From Streptomyces sp. L-9-10 (GTDB taxonomy: Bacteria > Actinomycetota > Actinomycetes > Streptomycetales > Streptomycetaceae), in the NCBI RefSeq assembly GCF_004151105.1, contig NZ_PHRF01000077.1:1-64000 (forward strand): 64,000 bases of DNA, given 5' to 3'. A program made the translations under genes and the position numbers. Below the pieces are notes generated by a model that saw only the letters and a list, made by a program, of their open reading frames with translations, was not told the origin of the DNA and searched no databases. Within the stretch, counting starts at the first letter, position 1. Each line of letters begins with the position of its first letter. This document shows positions 35,010 to 43,699 of this stretch, piece after piece.

Positions 35010-35417
35010 ATGCCCGACACCTGGAACGACCGCCCCCTTGCCGACCCGAACCCCGTCCGCGAACAGGAGCCGATCCGCTACCGCATCCACGATGCCGACG
35101 GTGGCCGATTGTTGGGCATCGGTACGGCCCGTGGCGGCGGCTACCTGGCCGTCGCGGATCACTACCAGCGGATTGAGGCCGCGCACCATGGCCACGGCGT
35201 AGCCGGGGGAGCGGCGGCTTGGGCGGGCGGAGCGTGCAGTCCTCTGCGGTGGCCGTCACGGCGGCAGCCCCGCGCACCTTCCCGGCGGAGGGGTCAACAA
35301 CTCGACGTGCCGGGGGCGTCGACCTGCCCCTGGCCGATAGCGGCCAGCGCGCGGTCCAGGACCTCCTGGACCTGGCCGAGGGCCGAGATCGTGGTCACCA
35401 GACCAAGAGCCTGGTAG
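35010..35417 (+). CDS. Short hypothetical ORF, probably truncated
   Basis: ATG 35010 follows AAGGAG at eight bases and opens MPDTWNDRPLADPNPVREQE, then RYRIHDADGGRLLGIGTARG. After about 60 codons (near 35200) the translation becomes Arg/Ser/Pro-rich while running antisense to the adenylate kinase relic. Only the first part looks like genuine coding sequence. I do not recognise the family. Confidence 0.35.
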   Translation: MPDTWNDRPLADPNPVREQEPIRYRIHDADGGRLLGIGTARGGGYLAVADHYQRIEAAHHGHGVAGGAAAWAGGACSPLRWPSRRQPRAPSRRRGQQLDVPGASTCPWPIAASARSRTSWTWPRAEIVVTRPRAW

Positions 35418-35637
35418 TGGTCGACGACCGGTGCCGTCTCGCTGCGATAGACCTTCAGCCGCCTGCGAACAGTTGCCTCGCGGTCGTCATCGCGCTGGTA
35501 CAGCTCACCGCCGCAGACCTCGCAGGTTCCTGCCACCGCAGGCGGGCTGTGGTCGGGTGGATCGACAGATGTGCGGCGAGGCGCACAGCCTGCGTACCCT
35601 TGCCGGCTCCTGGCGGCCCGATCAGGAGGATGCGCAT
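35294..35637 (-). pseudogene. adk: Adenylate kinase remnant
   Basis: ATG 35637 opens MRILLIGPPGAGKGTQAVRL with the intact P-loop. After about 30 codons the frame breaks; in another frame it continues GTCEVCGGELYQRDDDREAT, RRRLKVYRSETAPVVDHYQA, then VQEVLDRALAAI, the LID zinc region and C-terminal core. The NMP-binding domain and about 100 codons between are deleted. It cannot be a functional kinase and is presumably a relic of a second adk copy, since the gene is essential and normally sits in the ribosomal-protein/secY region. Confidence 0.8.
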
Positions 35638-35849
35638 CGATGATGTGTCCCTTCGGTCATGCTGGGCGTCGTGACTGCGTAGACGCTCTTCTCCTTGTGT
35701 ATTTCACAGATGATGGGCACGGTGAGGTCCTTTTCCATGGGTGCCCAGGTATTTCCGCGGCGTGCCCGGCATGCGAACGGGTGCGGGCGCTTGTTGAGCT
35801 GGTGGAGAGCACAGCGAGCAAAAGGCGCTTCGCACGTGCATGGCCCGGC

Positions 35850-36070
35850 TTGGTCGTGATCTTCGTAGCGTCGCTGTGCGGCCCGTCCGGTGCGGGAGTC
35901 TCGCCGAAGCCCCGAAGATCACAGCGCACCAGCGGGTTGCCGGTAGTCGGCGTCGATCAAGGCCGGCCACTGGGTATCCCACATCCGCCGGTCACACACC
36001 GGAATGCAACAGCACCAGCACCAGCACAGGACCGTTTCCGGCCACCTCATGAGAGAGCGTCATCCGGCAA
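35850..36070 (-). pseudogene. Alpha/beta hydrolase N-terminal remnant
   Basis: Pieces in successive minus-strand frames read GNGPVLVLVLLHSGV, RRMWDTQWPALIDADY, then VRCDLRGFGETPAPDGPHSD. This is the start of an alpha/beta hydrolase up to the strand before the nucleophile elbow. A stop and frame changes interrupt it, and nothing after it is recognisable. Confidence 0.55.
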
Positions 36071-36286
36071 GACCCTACGCAGCGGCTGCTCGGGACGCGT
36101 CCCGGTTAACACCCGCCACCTCCCCGCCCCTCATCCCGCGGCCCTCACCGAACTCATTGACAGCGGACTGGCCCCCTGTCACTGTCTCGTCTGACAGCGG
36201 CAGTTCCCGGAGAGAGCCCCGAGGGGACCGCCGCTCGATCCTCCCCCCACCCCCGCGTCTCCCTCGCAGCTGAGTCACCGCCGATG

Positions 36287-36300
36287 TGGGAGCGCTCCCA
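36287..36300. promoter_or_regulatory. CebR-type operator
   Basis: TGGGAGCGCTCCCA is a perfect 14-bp palindrome ending 15 bases before the cellulase start codon. It equals the known operator sequence of CebR, the LacI-type repressor of cellulose and cello-oligosaccharide utilisation in Streptomyces. Confidence 0.9.
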
Positions 36301-36315
36301 GAGAGGGCTGCACTC

Positions 36316-37290
36316 ATGAGAAAGATGATGCGTACGCTCGTCACGTCGGCATTCGCGTGCCTGCTCCTGCCCCTCGGCGCCGGGCAGGCCGACGCCGGCG
36401 TCCTGGCCGATCCGATCGGCATGACCAGCGGGTTCTACGCGGACCCGAACTCGACACCGGCCGCATGGGCCGCGGCGAACCCCGGCGACGGACGGGCGCC
36501 GGCAATCCGGGACAACATCGCCTCGCGCCCCATGGCCCGGTGGTTCGGTTCCTGGAGCGGTGACATCGGCGCCGCGGTGGGCTCCTACGTGGGAGCCGCG
36601 GACGCCGCCGACAAACTTCCCGTCCTGATCGCCTACAACATCCCCGGCCGCGACGCCTGTGGCGGCCACTCCGGCGGCGGGGCGGGTTCCCCGGCGGCGT
36701 ACCGCACCTGGATATCCGCCTTCGCCTCGGCCATCGGCGGGCGACCGGCGCTGGTGGTGATCGAGCCCGACTCCCTCGGTGACTACAGCTGTCTGACGCA
36801 GCAGCAGATCGATGAGCGCAACGCCATGCTCAGAGACGCCCTGGCGCAGTTCTCCGCGCACGCGCCCAACACGTGGACGTACCTGGATGCCGGAAACCCC
36901 GCCTGGATCGACGCGGCCACCATGGCCCGGCATCTCGACGGCGCGGGGGCCCGGCAGGCGCACGGCTTCTCGTCGAACATCTCGAACTACTACGGCAACA
37001 GCCGCAACATCGGCTACGGCAACGCCATCAACTCGGCGCTGTCGGCGTCCTACGGTTACACGAAGCCTTTCGTCATCGACACCAGCCGCAACGGCAACGA
37101 TTCCAACGGCGAGTGGTGCAACCCCGCAGGTCGGAGGATCGGCGCCGTCAGCCAGACGGGCGGCGGAGCCGAGATGCTGCTGTGGCTGAAGACTCCCGGC
37201 GAGTCCGACGGCAACTGCGGAGTCGGCGCCGGCTCCGTGGCCGGTCAGTTCCTCCCGGAAGTCGCGTACAAGATGATCTACGGATACTGA
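36316..37290 (+). CDS. Secreted GH6 cellulase (endoglucanase/cellobiohydrolase)
   Basis: This 324-residue protein hydrolyses beta-1,4-glucan outside the cell. An N-terminal signal peptide (RTLVTSAFACLLLPLGAGQADA) is followed by the GH6 catalytic domain: VLIAYNIPGRDACGGHSGGG with a catalytic-loop Asp, ALVVIEPDSLGD with the second key Asp, and the conserved end LLWLKTPGESDGNCG. There is no carbohydrate-binding module. The CebR box directly in front predicts repression that is relieved by cellobiose or cellotriose. It stands as a single gene with its own terminator. Confidence 0.93.
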   Translation: MRKMMRTLVTSAFACLLLPLGAGQADAGVLADPIGMTSGFYADPNSTPAAWAAANPGDGRAPAIRDNIASRPMARWFGSWSGDIGAAVGSYVGAADAADKLPVLIAYNIPGRDACGGHSGGGAGSPAAYRTWISAFASAIGGRPALVVIEPDSLGDYSCLTQQQIDERNAMLRDALAQFSAHAPNTWTYLDAGNPAWIDAATMARHLDGAGARQAHGFSSNISNYYGNSRNIGYGNAINSALSASYGYTKPFVIDTSRNGNDSNGEWCNPAGRRIGAVSQTGGGAEMLLWLKTPGESDGNCGVGAGSVAGQFLPEVAYKMIYGY

Positions 37291-37307
37291 GGCCGCCCGA
37301 TTCGTCA

Positions 37308-37341
37308 CTGCGGGCTGCTTCCTCCCGGTCGCAGCCCGCAG
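37308..37341. terminator. Terminator of the GH6 gene
   Basis: CTGCGGGCTGC and GCAGCCCGCAG form a perfect 11-bp stem with a 12-base loop starting 18 bases after the cellulase stop. Confidence 0.75.
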
Positions 37342-37759
37342 TCAACGGTCCCGTCCCGGGCCAGCAGATCCCGCTTCTGGGACGCACCTGCGGCGCCCTG
37401 GGCTCGGCCCCGGAGGAGCGCCTTTCGGAGCGCGCTGCCCGCAGCGCCGTCGGGGACCACACGATTGGACGCAACAGACGTGCAGAATGAAGCGCGCTGA
37501 TTGAATCTGGGGTCTGGGACAGGGGACGCCGTGAGTATCCAGGTCGAATACTGGATTTCACAGAAAGCGGCCGGAATCAGATCATGACCGATGGTGCTGG
37601 GGCAACGGTCATGGGAATTCACCATTTTTGCGACGCCGCCTCGATGGCAATCGAGAATTGGACTGCCGCCGTGGCGGGTGGCGTGCGGTGCCGAGGATCG
37701 GTCGCGGTCTCCACATCGATGACCGCTGGAACCGACAATGCGAAAGGAAGCGCCTCAAT
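37342..37759. other. 420-base intergenic region before the SDR gene
   Basis: No gene is supported here. Base composition drops from GC-rich (37342-37490) to clearly more AT-containing (37490-37760, for example TCGAATACTGGATTTCAC). This matches the lower GC of the SDR that follows and may mark a transferred segment. Confidence 0.35.
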
Positions 37760-38623
37760 ATGGTGAATGCGGCACTCAAGAAGGTCCTCATCACAGGAGC
37801 GGGTACCGGCTTCGGGTATGAAGCCGCCATGCGCTTGGCGGAAAAGAATTTCGCTGTGATCGCCGCGGTGGAGATCTACGCCCAGGTCCAGACACTGAAG
37901 CGGCAGGCGGCCGAGCGAGGGGTGAGCCTGCAGGTCGAAAAGCTCGATGTGACCAACGACGGTGATCGTCGCAAAGCCCTCAACTGGGGTGTGGAGATTC
38001 TCGTGAACAACGCGGGAATCGGCGAAGGCGGCTCGACAGTTGACATTCCCGCACCGAACATCCGGCACCAGTTCGAGGTCAACGTCACCGGACCGCTGCT
38101 CCTCACTCAGGGGATCGCCAAGCAGATGGTCAAGCGTGGCGCCGGAAGAATCGTCTGGGTCTCATCCCGAGAGGGCCTGAACGTCAATCCCTTCACCGGT
38201 ATCTACTCCGCTTCCAAGCACGCGGTCGAGGCGATCGCCGAAACCATGGCCTACGAACTGCAGGAGCACAACATCGAAGTCGCCACGGTCAACCCGGGAC
38301 CATTCCTGACCGGCTTCAACGACCGGATGTTCCAGACCTGGGAGAGCTGGGAGGACGACCCGTCTCAGCGGATTTTTGACTACTCCAAGCTCGCCTTCCC
38401 CCGAACGCAGTTCGATCCTGAAGCGGTCTATGCGACGTTGACGTCCGTCGCTGCCGGAGAGGTGGACAGTTTCCGTAATCTGGAGCCCACGTCGATGCTC
38501 GAAGAGACCAAGCGCCTCCAGCGGGTTCCCTGGGAGCGTAAGGTCACGGACGGCCTCGGGACCCGGCATGAGGCGATCCAGCACTCCTACGAGATGCAGC
38601 CTGAGACTCCCGTCGCCGGCTGA
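37760..38623 (+). CDS. Short-chain dehydrogenase/reductase with atypical composition
   Basis: This 287-residue classical SDR has VLITGAGTGFGYEAAMRLAE, the NNAG motif in ILVNNAGIGEGG, the catalytic Ser in VWVSSREG, and Tyr/Lys in GIYSASKHAVEAIAET. ATG 37760 is used although the ribosome site (AAAGGAAG) is ordinary. Codon third positions contain more A and T than its neighbours (for example GAAAAGAATTTC), and IS3 scraps lie directly downstream. Both suggest recent acquisition. The substrate is unknown. Confidence 0.85.
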   Translation: MVNAALKKVLITGAGTGFGYEAAMRLAEKNFAVIAAVEIYAQVQTLKRQAAERGVSLQVEKLDVTNDGDRRKALNWGVEILVNNAGIGEGGSTVDIPAPNIRHQFEVNVTGPLLLTQGIAKQMVKRGAGRIVWVSSREGLNVNPFTGIYSASKHAVEAIAETMAYELQEHNIEVATVNPGPFLTGFNDRMFQTWESWEDDPSQRIFDYSKLAFPRTQFDPEAVYATLTSVAAGEVDSFRNLEPTSMLEETKRLQRVPWERKVTDGLGTRHEAIQHSYEMQPETPVAG

Positions 38624-38640
38624 CCGCTTCCCATCACATT

Positions 38641-38880
38641 GCGGCACATCTTTGCCACCCGCACCGAGGCCCGGCTGAGGACCGCCACCTGGATCACCGG
38701 GTTCTGCAACACCCACCGGCTACACAGCGTGTGCGGATACCGAAGCCCGATCGACTACGAGTTTGACGCCGGACGACGCCGGAGGTCAGGCAGGATCGCG
38801 CGCTCCTCCTCCAGCCCACGGACCTTCTTGCGCAGGGCTGCGTTCTCCGCCTCCGATGGCGTGGGCGGCTCGGCGGGCAC
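38641..38880. mobile_element. IS3-family transposase scraps
   Basis: On the plus strand, 38641-38765 reads ARLRTATWITGFCNTHRLHS then VCGYRSPIDYE, the usual end of an IS3 OrfB integrase. On the minus strand, 38880-38763 reads PSEAENAALRKKVRGLEEER then AILPDL, the leucine-zipper end of an IS3 OrfA. The two face each other, so they are rearranged pieces rather than one element. Confidence 0.65.
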
Positions 38881-38914
38881 CTCCGCCCGGCGCCCCCGGG
38901 GCCGGCTCGCTTCC

Positions 38915-39901
38915 CTACGCCGTCGCCCTCACCTCCGTGCCCAGTTCGCGTCGGGCGCGGGCCGCGGCGCCGACCGCGACGGAGTCGGAGGCCAGGGCGG
39001 CCCGGACCAGGCGGACGGGGTGGCCGCTGACCGGAGGTTCGACGGCGAGGGCTGACAAAATGGCGGGCTCCAGCAGGGGCCAGGCGCGGCTGACGCCGCC
39101 GCCGACGACCACCGTGGTGATGTCGACGACGCCCGCCGTGATGACGATCGCGTGGGCGATGCCCGCTCCCGCGGCGCGGTACACCGCGAGCGCGTCCTCG
39201 TCGCCATGGGCCGCGGCCTCGGCGACTTCACGGGCGGTGAGACGCTGGCCGGTGCGGTCGGCGTAACGAGCCCCGATGGAGCGGCCGGAGGCCAACGTCT
39301 CCAAGTGGCCCCGGCCGCCGCAGGAGCAGGGCAGGTCACCGAAGCCGGGGATGTGCCCGATCTCGCCGGCCGCGCCGTGCGGACCCACGAACAGAGCCCC
39401 GTTGGTCCACAGAGCGCCGCCGACGCCGGTCCCCAGGGTCATGCCGAGGACGTCGGCCTCGCCGCGCACCGCTCCGGCGTAGACCTCCCCGTAGAGGAAG
39501 GCGTTGACGTCGTTGTCCAGGAAGGCCGGAACGCCCAGGGCCTCCTCGACGGCGGCGGTGACGGCGAAGCCGGCCCAGCCGCGGAAGGAGTCGCTCGCGA
39601 CCAGGATGCGGCCGTTCGCGGAGTCCACCACCCCGGCGGCGCCGATTCCCGCGCCCACCAGGCGGCCCGGGGTACGGGCCAGCAGCGGGGCGAGTGTGTC
39701 GAGCGCGGCGCCGACCATGGCCCGGCCGCCCTCGAGCGCCGGGGTGGCGGCCTCCGCGTTGTTGAGGACGGTCAGGTCGTCCGAGCAGACCACCACCTGG
39801 GTGGTGGTGCCGCCGATGTCGATACCGGCGATCAGCGGCCGGAGGGTGGTGGGAATGGCCGGGTCCTGCGGGGTGCGGGGGGAGAGGAGAGGTCCGGTCA
39901 T
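38915..39901 (-). CDS. ROK-family sugar kinase
   Basis: This 328-residue protein has the ATP phosphate motif LIAGIDIGGTTTQVVV, the sugar-site region FLDNDVNAFLYGE, TLGTGVGGALW and GEIGHIPGFG. The ROK zinc motif is CSCGGRGHLETL, where the third Cys of the usual CxCGxxGCxE is replaced by His. It should phosphorylate a hexose or amino sugar. It is the last gene of the transporter operon; its ATG overlaps the stop of the ATPase gene. The sugar is not identifiable. Confidence 0.88.
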   Translation of the reverse strand: MTGPLLSPRTPQDPAIPTTLRPLIAGIDIGGTTTQVVVCSDDLTVLNNAEAATPALEGGRAMVGAALDTLAPLLARTPGRLVGAGIGAAGVVDSANGRILVASDSFRGWAGFAVTAAVEEALGVPAFLDNDVNAFLYGEVYAGAVRGEADVLGMTLGTGVGGALWTNGALFVGPHGAAGEIGHIPGFGDLPCSCGGRGHLETLASGRSIGARYADRTGQRLTAREVAEAAAHGDEDALAVYRAAGAGIAHAIVITAGVVDITTVVVGGGVSRAWPLLEPAILSALAVEPPVSGHPVRLVRAALASDSVAVGAAARARRELGTEVRATA

Positions 39902-41676
39902 GCCTGGGCCTCCGTACGGCCGGCCGCGAGGGTGGCCAGGCGTTCGGCCCTGCGGCCCCGCTGCACCACCGGGTCGGGCACTGGCACCGCGGCCAGCAGA
40001 CGGCGTGTGTAGTCGGTCTCCGGATGCAGCAGGGTCGTCCCGGTGGAGCCCTGCTCCTCGATGCGGCCGGCGCGCATCACGACGACGCGCTGCGCGAAGT
40101 GCTGTACGACGGCGAGGTCATGGGAGACGAACAGGCAGGCGAAACCGAGTTCGTCCTGGAGTTCGGTGATGACCTCCAGGACCGCTTCCTGCACGCTCAC
40201 GTCGAGCGCGCTGGTGGGTTCGTCGGCGACCAGCAGCCGGGGTTCCAGGATCAGGGCTCGGGCCAGGCTGACCCGCTGGCGTTGTCCGCCGGAGAGCTCG
40301 CGGGGCGCGCGCCGGGCGAGTTCGCGTGACAGCCGGACCCGGTCGAGTACGGCGGCGACCTTGGCCTGCCGGTCTTTGGCGGACAGGTCGCGACGGTGCA
40401 CCCGGAGGGGTTCGGCGACGCACTCGCCGACGGTCATCCGAGCGTCGAGGGAGGCCACCGGGTCCTGGAGGACGACACCGATGCCCGCCCGCAGGGCGCG
40501 GCGGGCGCGGGCGCGGGTGCGGCCGAGGTCGGCGCCGAACAGGGAGACGGTGCCGGAGGTGGGCGGGATCAGGCCGAGCGCGACCCGGGCGGCGGTGGAC
40601 TTGCCGGAGCCGGACTCGCCGACCAGGCCCAGGGTCTCCGCCGGCCCGACCCGGAACGACACGCCGTCGAGGGCGCGTACGGCGGCCTTGCCGCGGCCGA
40701 ACACCACGTCGATGTCGCGCAGTTCGACCACCGTTTCGCTCGCGGGCCCGCCGGGCCCGGCGGGCGAGGCCGACGGCTCGGCCGCGGAACGGTTCGTCCG
40801 GGCCGGCACGGACACGGCCGGCCGGCCGGTGCCGTCCGCGGTCTCGGTGACGGCCAGCCGGGGCACGGCGGCCAGCAGGCGCCGGGTGTAGTCGTGGGCG
40901 GGGCGCAGCAGGACGTCCTCGACCGGTCCGGTCTCCACGATCTCGCCGTGGTACATGACGGCGACCCGGTCCGCGAAGTCGGCGACGACGCCCATGTTGT
41001 GGGTGACGAGCAGCACGCCGGTGCCGGTGTCGGCGGCGAGTCGGCGCAGCAGGTCGAGGATCTCGGCCTGCACGGTCACGTCGAGGGCGGTGGTCGGCTC
41101 GTCGGCGATGAGCAGGCCGGGCTCGTTGGCGATGGCCATGGCGATCACGACCCGCTGGCGCTGTCCGCCGGAGAGCTGGAACGGGTAGGTGTGGGCGCGC
41201 TTCTCCGGTTCGGGGATGCCGACCCTGCGCAGCAGTTCGACGGCCTCGGCGGCGGCGTCCTTGGCGGACACCTCGCGGTGGTTGCGGATCACCTCGGTGA
41301 TCTGCTTCCCGATCCGGGTGAGCGGGTCGAGTGCGGTGGCCGGCTCCTGGAACACCATGGAGACGGTCTTGCCGCGCAGCGCCGCGAGGCCGTTCTCCGA
41401 GGCGCCGACGATCTGGGTGCCCGCGATGACGGCGCTGCCGGTGGCCTGGGCGTTCCCGTCGAGCAGGCCCATCGCGGCGAGCGCGATGGTCGACTTGCCG
41501 GAGCCGGACTCGCCGACCAGGGCCAGCGTCTCGCCCGGCCGGACCTGGAGGGACACGCCCTTGACCGCGGGTACGTCGCCGGTCTCGGTGGTGAAGACGA
41601 CGCCGAGGTCGTCGAGTTCGAGGATCGGGCCGGACGCCGCGGTGCGGGCGGCGGAGCCCTTGGTGGTGGCGGTCAT
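39898..41676 (-). CDS. Dpp/Opp-type ABC transporter, two ATPase domains in one chain
   Basis: This 592-residue protein contains two complete ABC modules, equivalent to DppD plus DppF. Each has Walker A GESGSGKST (about residues 50 and 350) and the signature LSGGQRQRV. Each ends with the Dpp-type C-terminal extension (DYTRRLLAAVP). A Ser/Pro/Gly linker separates the modules. ATG 41676 overlaps the upstream permease stop. It powers import through the two permeases encoded upstream. Confidence 0.93.
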   Translation of the reverse strand: MTATTKGSAARTAASGPILELDDLGVVFTTETGDVPAVKGVSLQVRPGETLALVGESGSGKSTIALAAMGLLDGNAQATGSAVIAGTQIVGASENGLAALRGKTVSMVFQEPATALDPLTRIGKQITEVIRNHREVSAKDAAAEAVELLRRVGIPEPEKRAHTYPFQLSGGQRQRVVIAMAIANEPGLLIADEPTTALDVTVQAEILDLLRRLAADTGTGVLLVTHNMGVVADFADRVAVMYHGEIVETGPVEDVLLRPAHDYTRRLLAAVPRLAVTETADGTGRPAVSVPARTNRSAAEPSASPAGPGGPASETVVELRDIDVVFGRGKAAVRALDGVSFRVGPAETLGLVGESGSGKSTAARVALGLIPPTSGTVSLFGADLGRTRARARRALRAGIGVVLQDPVASLDARMTVGECVAEPLRVHRRDLSAKDRQAKVAAVLDRVRLSRELARRAPRELSGGQRQRVSLARALILEPRLLVADEPTSALDVSVQEAVLEVITELQDELGFACLFVSHDLAVVQHFAQRVVVMRAGRIEEQGSTGTTLLHPETDYTRRLLAAVPVPDPVVQRGRRAERLATLAAGRTEAQA

Positions 41677-42572
41677 CCGCGTCCCCTCACATCGAATGCG
41701 TCGCGGAGTCCGTCCCCGATCGCGTTGAACGCCCACACCACGAGGATGATGGCCAGGCCGGGCGGCAGGATGAGCCACCAGTAGCCGGAGTATGCGGCGG
41801 TGAGACCGGCGGAGAGCATGCCGCCCCAGTCGGTCTGTGGCGGCCGGACTCCCATACCCAGATAGGAGACGTAGGCGACCAGCAGGATGGCGTCGGCGAC
41901 CTGGAAGGTCGCGGCGACGATGATGGTGGAGACCGAGTTCGGCAGGATGTGACGCAGGATCGCACGGGCGTGCGTGCCGCCGGTGGCACGCAGGGTCAGG
42001 ACGTAGTCCCGGTTCTTCAGGGTCAGCGTCTCGGCGCGGACCAGCCGGGACGGCACCAGCCAGGACACCAGGCCCAGGATGACGACGAGACCGGTCAGGC
42101 CCGGCGTGGCGATGGCGGAGACCACCAGCAGGATGAACAGCGCGGGGATGGCGATGCCGGCGTCGACGATCCGCATCATCACGGCGTCGATCCAGCCGCC
42201 CGCGTAACCGGCGGCGGCGCCCCACAGAGTGCCGATGACGGTGGCGAGGACGCCCGCGGCGACGCCGACGATCAGGGAGACCTTGCCGCCGTACATCAAC
42301 CTGCCCAGCTCGTCGTGGCCGACGGCGTCGGTACCGAGCCAGTGCGCGCCGCTGGGGGCGAGGTTGACCTGCTGGAGCATGGTGTGGGTCTGGTCGGTGG
42401 AGTACACCAGCGGACCGGCGAAGCAGAAGAGGAAGAAGAAGACCACGACGGCGAGTCCGACGACGGCCAGCTTGTTGCGCAGGAAGCGGCGGACGGCGAG
42501 CCGTGCGCCGGAGGCCTCACGCGGCGGGGCGGCTTTCGCCGGGCCCAGGTCCGGCTGGATGACGGCGCTCAT
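41673..42572 (-). CDS. ABC transporter permease (DppC/OppC type)
   Basis: This 299-residue membrane protein has one N-terminal helix (LAVVGLAVVVFFFLFCFAGP), a periplasmic segment HWLGTDAVGHDELGRLMYGG typical of DppC proteins, and five further helices. The EAA loop reads TLRATGGTHARAILRHILPN. Start and stop overlap the neighbouring genes by four bases each, indicating tight coupling. Confidence 0.92.
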   Translation of the reverse strand: MSAVIQPDLGPAKAAPPREASGARLAVRRFLRNKLAVVGLAVVVFFFLFCFAGPLVYSTDQTHTMLQQVNLAPSGAHWLGTDAVGHDELGRLMYGGKVSLIVGVAAGVLATVIGTLWGAAAGYAGGWIDAVMMRIVDAGIAIPALFILLVVSAIATPGLTGLVVILGLVSWLVPSRLVRAETLTLKNRDYVLTLRATGGTHARAILRHILPNSVSTIIVAATFQVADAILLVAYVSYLGMGVRPPQTDWGGMLSAGLTAAYSGYWWLILPPGLAIILVVWAFNAIGDGLRDAFDVRGRG

Positions 42573-43528
42573 GCCCGGCCTGCCTTCACTCGGGGGTCGA
42601 TGATCCGCTGGACGATGTCGGCGAGCAGGGTGCCGACGACGGTGGCGACGGCGATCACCAGGACGCAGCCCAGCAGGACCGGGTAGTCGGAGGACTGCGC
42701 CGCGGTCCAGAACAGCAGCCCCATGCCGGGGTAGTTGAAGAGTTGCTCGACGACCAGGGCACCGCCGAAGAGCACCGGCACGTAGTAGCCGAGCATGGCG
42801 ACCACGGGCGTCAGCGAGTTGCGGAACACGTGCCGCCACAGGATGGCGCGGGCGCGGGAGCCGCCGGCCCTGGCCGTGCGGACGTAGTCCTCGGAGAGGT
42901 TCTCCAGGGTGGCCGCCCGCATATAGCGGCTGAACACCGCGACCATGGAGGCCGCGCCCGCGACCACCGGCAGTACCAGGGCCTGCGGTTCGGAGATCAC
43001 CTGGCCCAGCGTCTCGCCCTGCGGAGCCTGCGACGGGAACCACGCCAGCCCCTGGCTGAAGACCAGCACCAGGATCAGCCCGAGGAAGTACACGGGCGTG
43101 GAGTAGGCGATGAAGCTCAGTGTGGTGATGACGTAGTCCACCGGCTTGTTGCGGCGCACGGCCTGCCACATGCCCATCGGGATGGCGAGGACGAGGCCGA
43201 CGAGAGCCGACAGCATGGTGAGGACCAAGGTCTTCGGCAGCCGCTCGGTGATGAGCTGGGAGACCGGCTCGTTGAGGGTGTACGAGGTCCCGAGGTCCCC
43301 GTGCAGCAGTTGGCCGAGGTAGTAGAAGTACTGCACGGGCAGGGGTTTGTCGAGGCCCTGTTCGTGGTTGAAGTGGGCGATCTGCTGTGCGGTGGCCTGC
43401 GGCCCGAGGATCCCGCGCGCGGGGCCTCCGGGCAGGGCGTGCAGCAGGCCGAAGACGACAATCGTCACGATGACGATCACCGCGACGGCCTGCAGGACGC
43501 GTCTGATCAGATACGAGGAAGTACTCAT
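42569..43528 (-). CDS. ABC transporter permease (DppB/OppB type)
   Basis: This 319-residue membrane protein starts SSYLIRRVLQAVAVIVIVTI. It has the DppB-type segment NHEQGLDKPLPVQYFYYLGQ and the EAA loop RTARAGGSRARAILWRHVFR, then VVEQLFNYPGMGLLFWTA. ATG 43528 lies 170 bases after the binding-protein gene, and a hairpin separates the two. Confidence 0.92.
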   Translation of the reverse strand: MSTSSYLIRRVLQAVAVIVIVTIVVFGLLHALPGGPARGILGPQATAQQIAHFNHEQGLDKPLPVQYFYYLGQLLHGDLGTSYTLNEPVSQLITERLPKTLVLTMLSALVGLVLAIPMGMWQAVRRNKPVDYVITTLSFIAYSTPVYFLGLILVLVFSQGLAWFPSQAPQGETLGQVISEPQALVLPVVAGAASMVAVFSRYMRAATLENLSEDYVRTARAGGSRARAILWRHVFRNSLTPVVAMLGYYVPVLFGGALVVEQLFNYPGMGLLFWTAAQSSDYPVLLGCVLVIAVATVVGTLLADIVQRIIDPRVKAGRA

Positions 43529-43646
43529 GTGTTTTCCGGTCGCTTCGTCTCTGTGGTGCGCGCGGGCGTCACTGCGACGTGGAGTGTCGGCGTGGCGGGT
43601 GCCGGTGCGGCGGGGGCGCGAGGGGTGCGCGCGGGTCCCGGGGCGG

Positions 43647-43688
43647 CCCGTCCGGGGTGGACGGGCGACTCCGAAGGCCCGCGCGGGC
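43647..43688. terminator. Hairpins between the binding-protein and permease genes
   Basis: CCCGTCC-GGGGT-GGACGGG (43647-43665) is a perfect stem-loop, and GCCCGCGCGGGC (43677-43688) is a self-complementary palindrome. Lying just after the binding-protein stop, they probably reduce read-through or protect the upstream mRNA, giving more binding protein than permease. Confidence 0.55.
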
Positions 43689-43699
43689 ACCGACCGGGC

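Noticed and set aside
40043..41784. Long plus-strand frames opposite the ABC ATPase gene
   Set aside because: They mirror the well-supported ATPase and permease genes and lack motifs.
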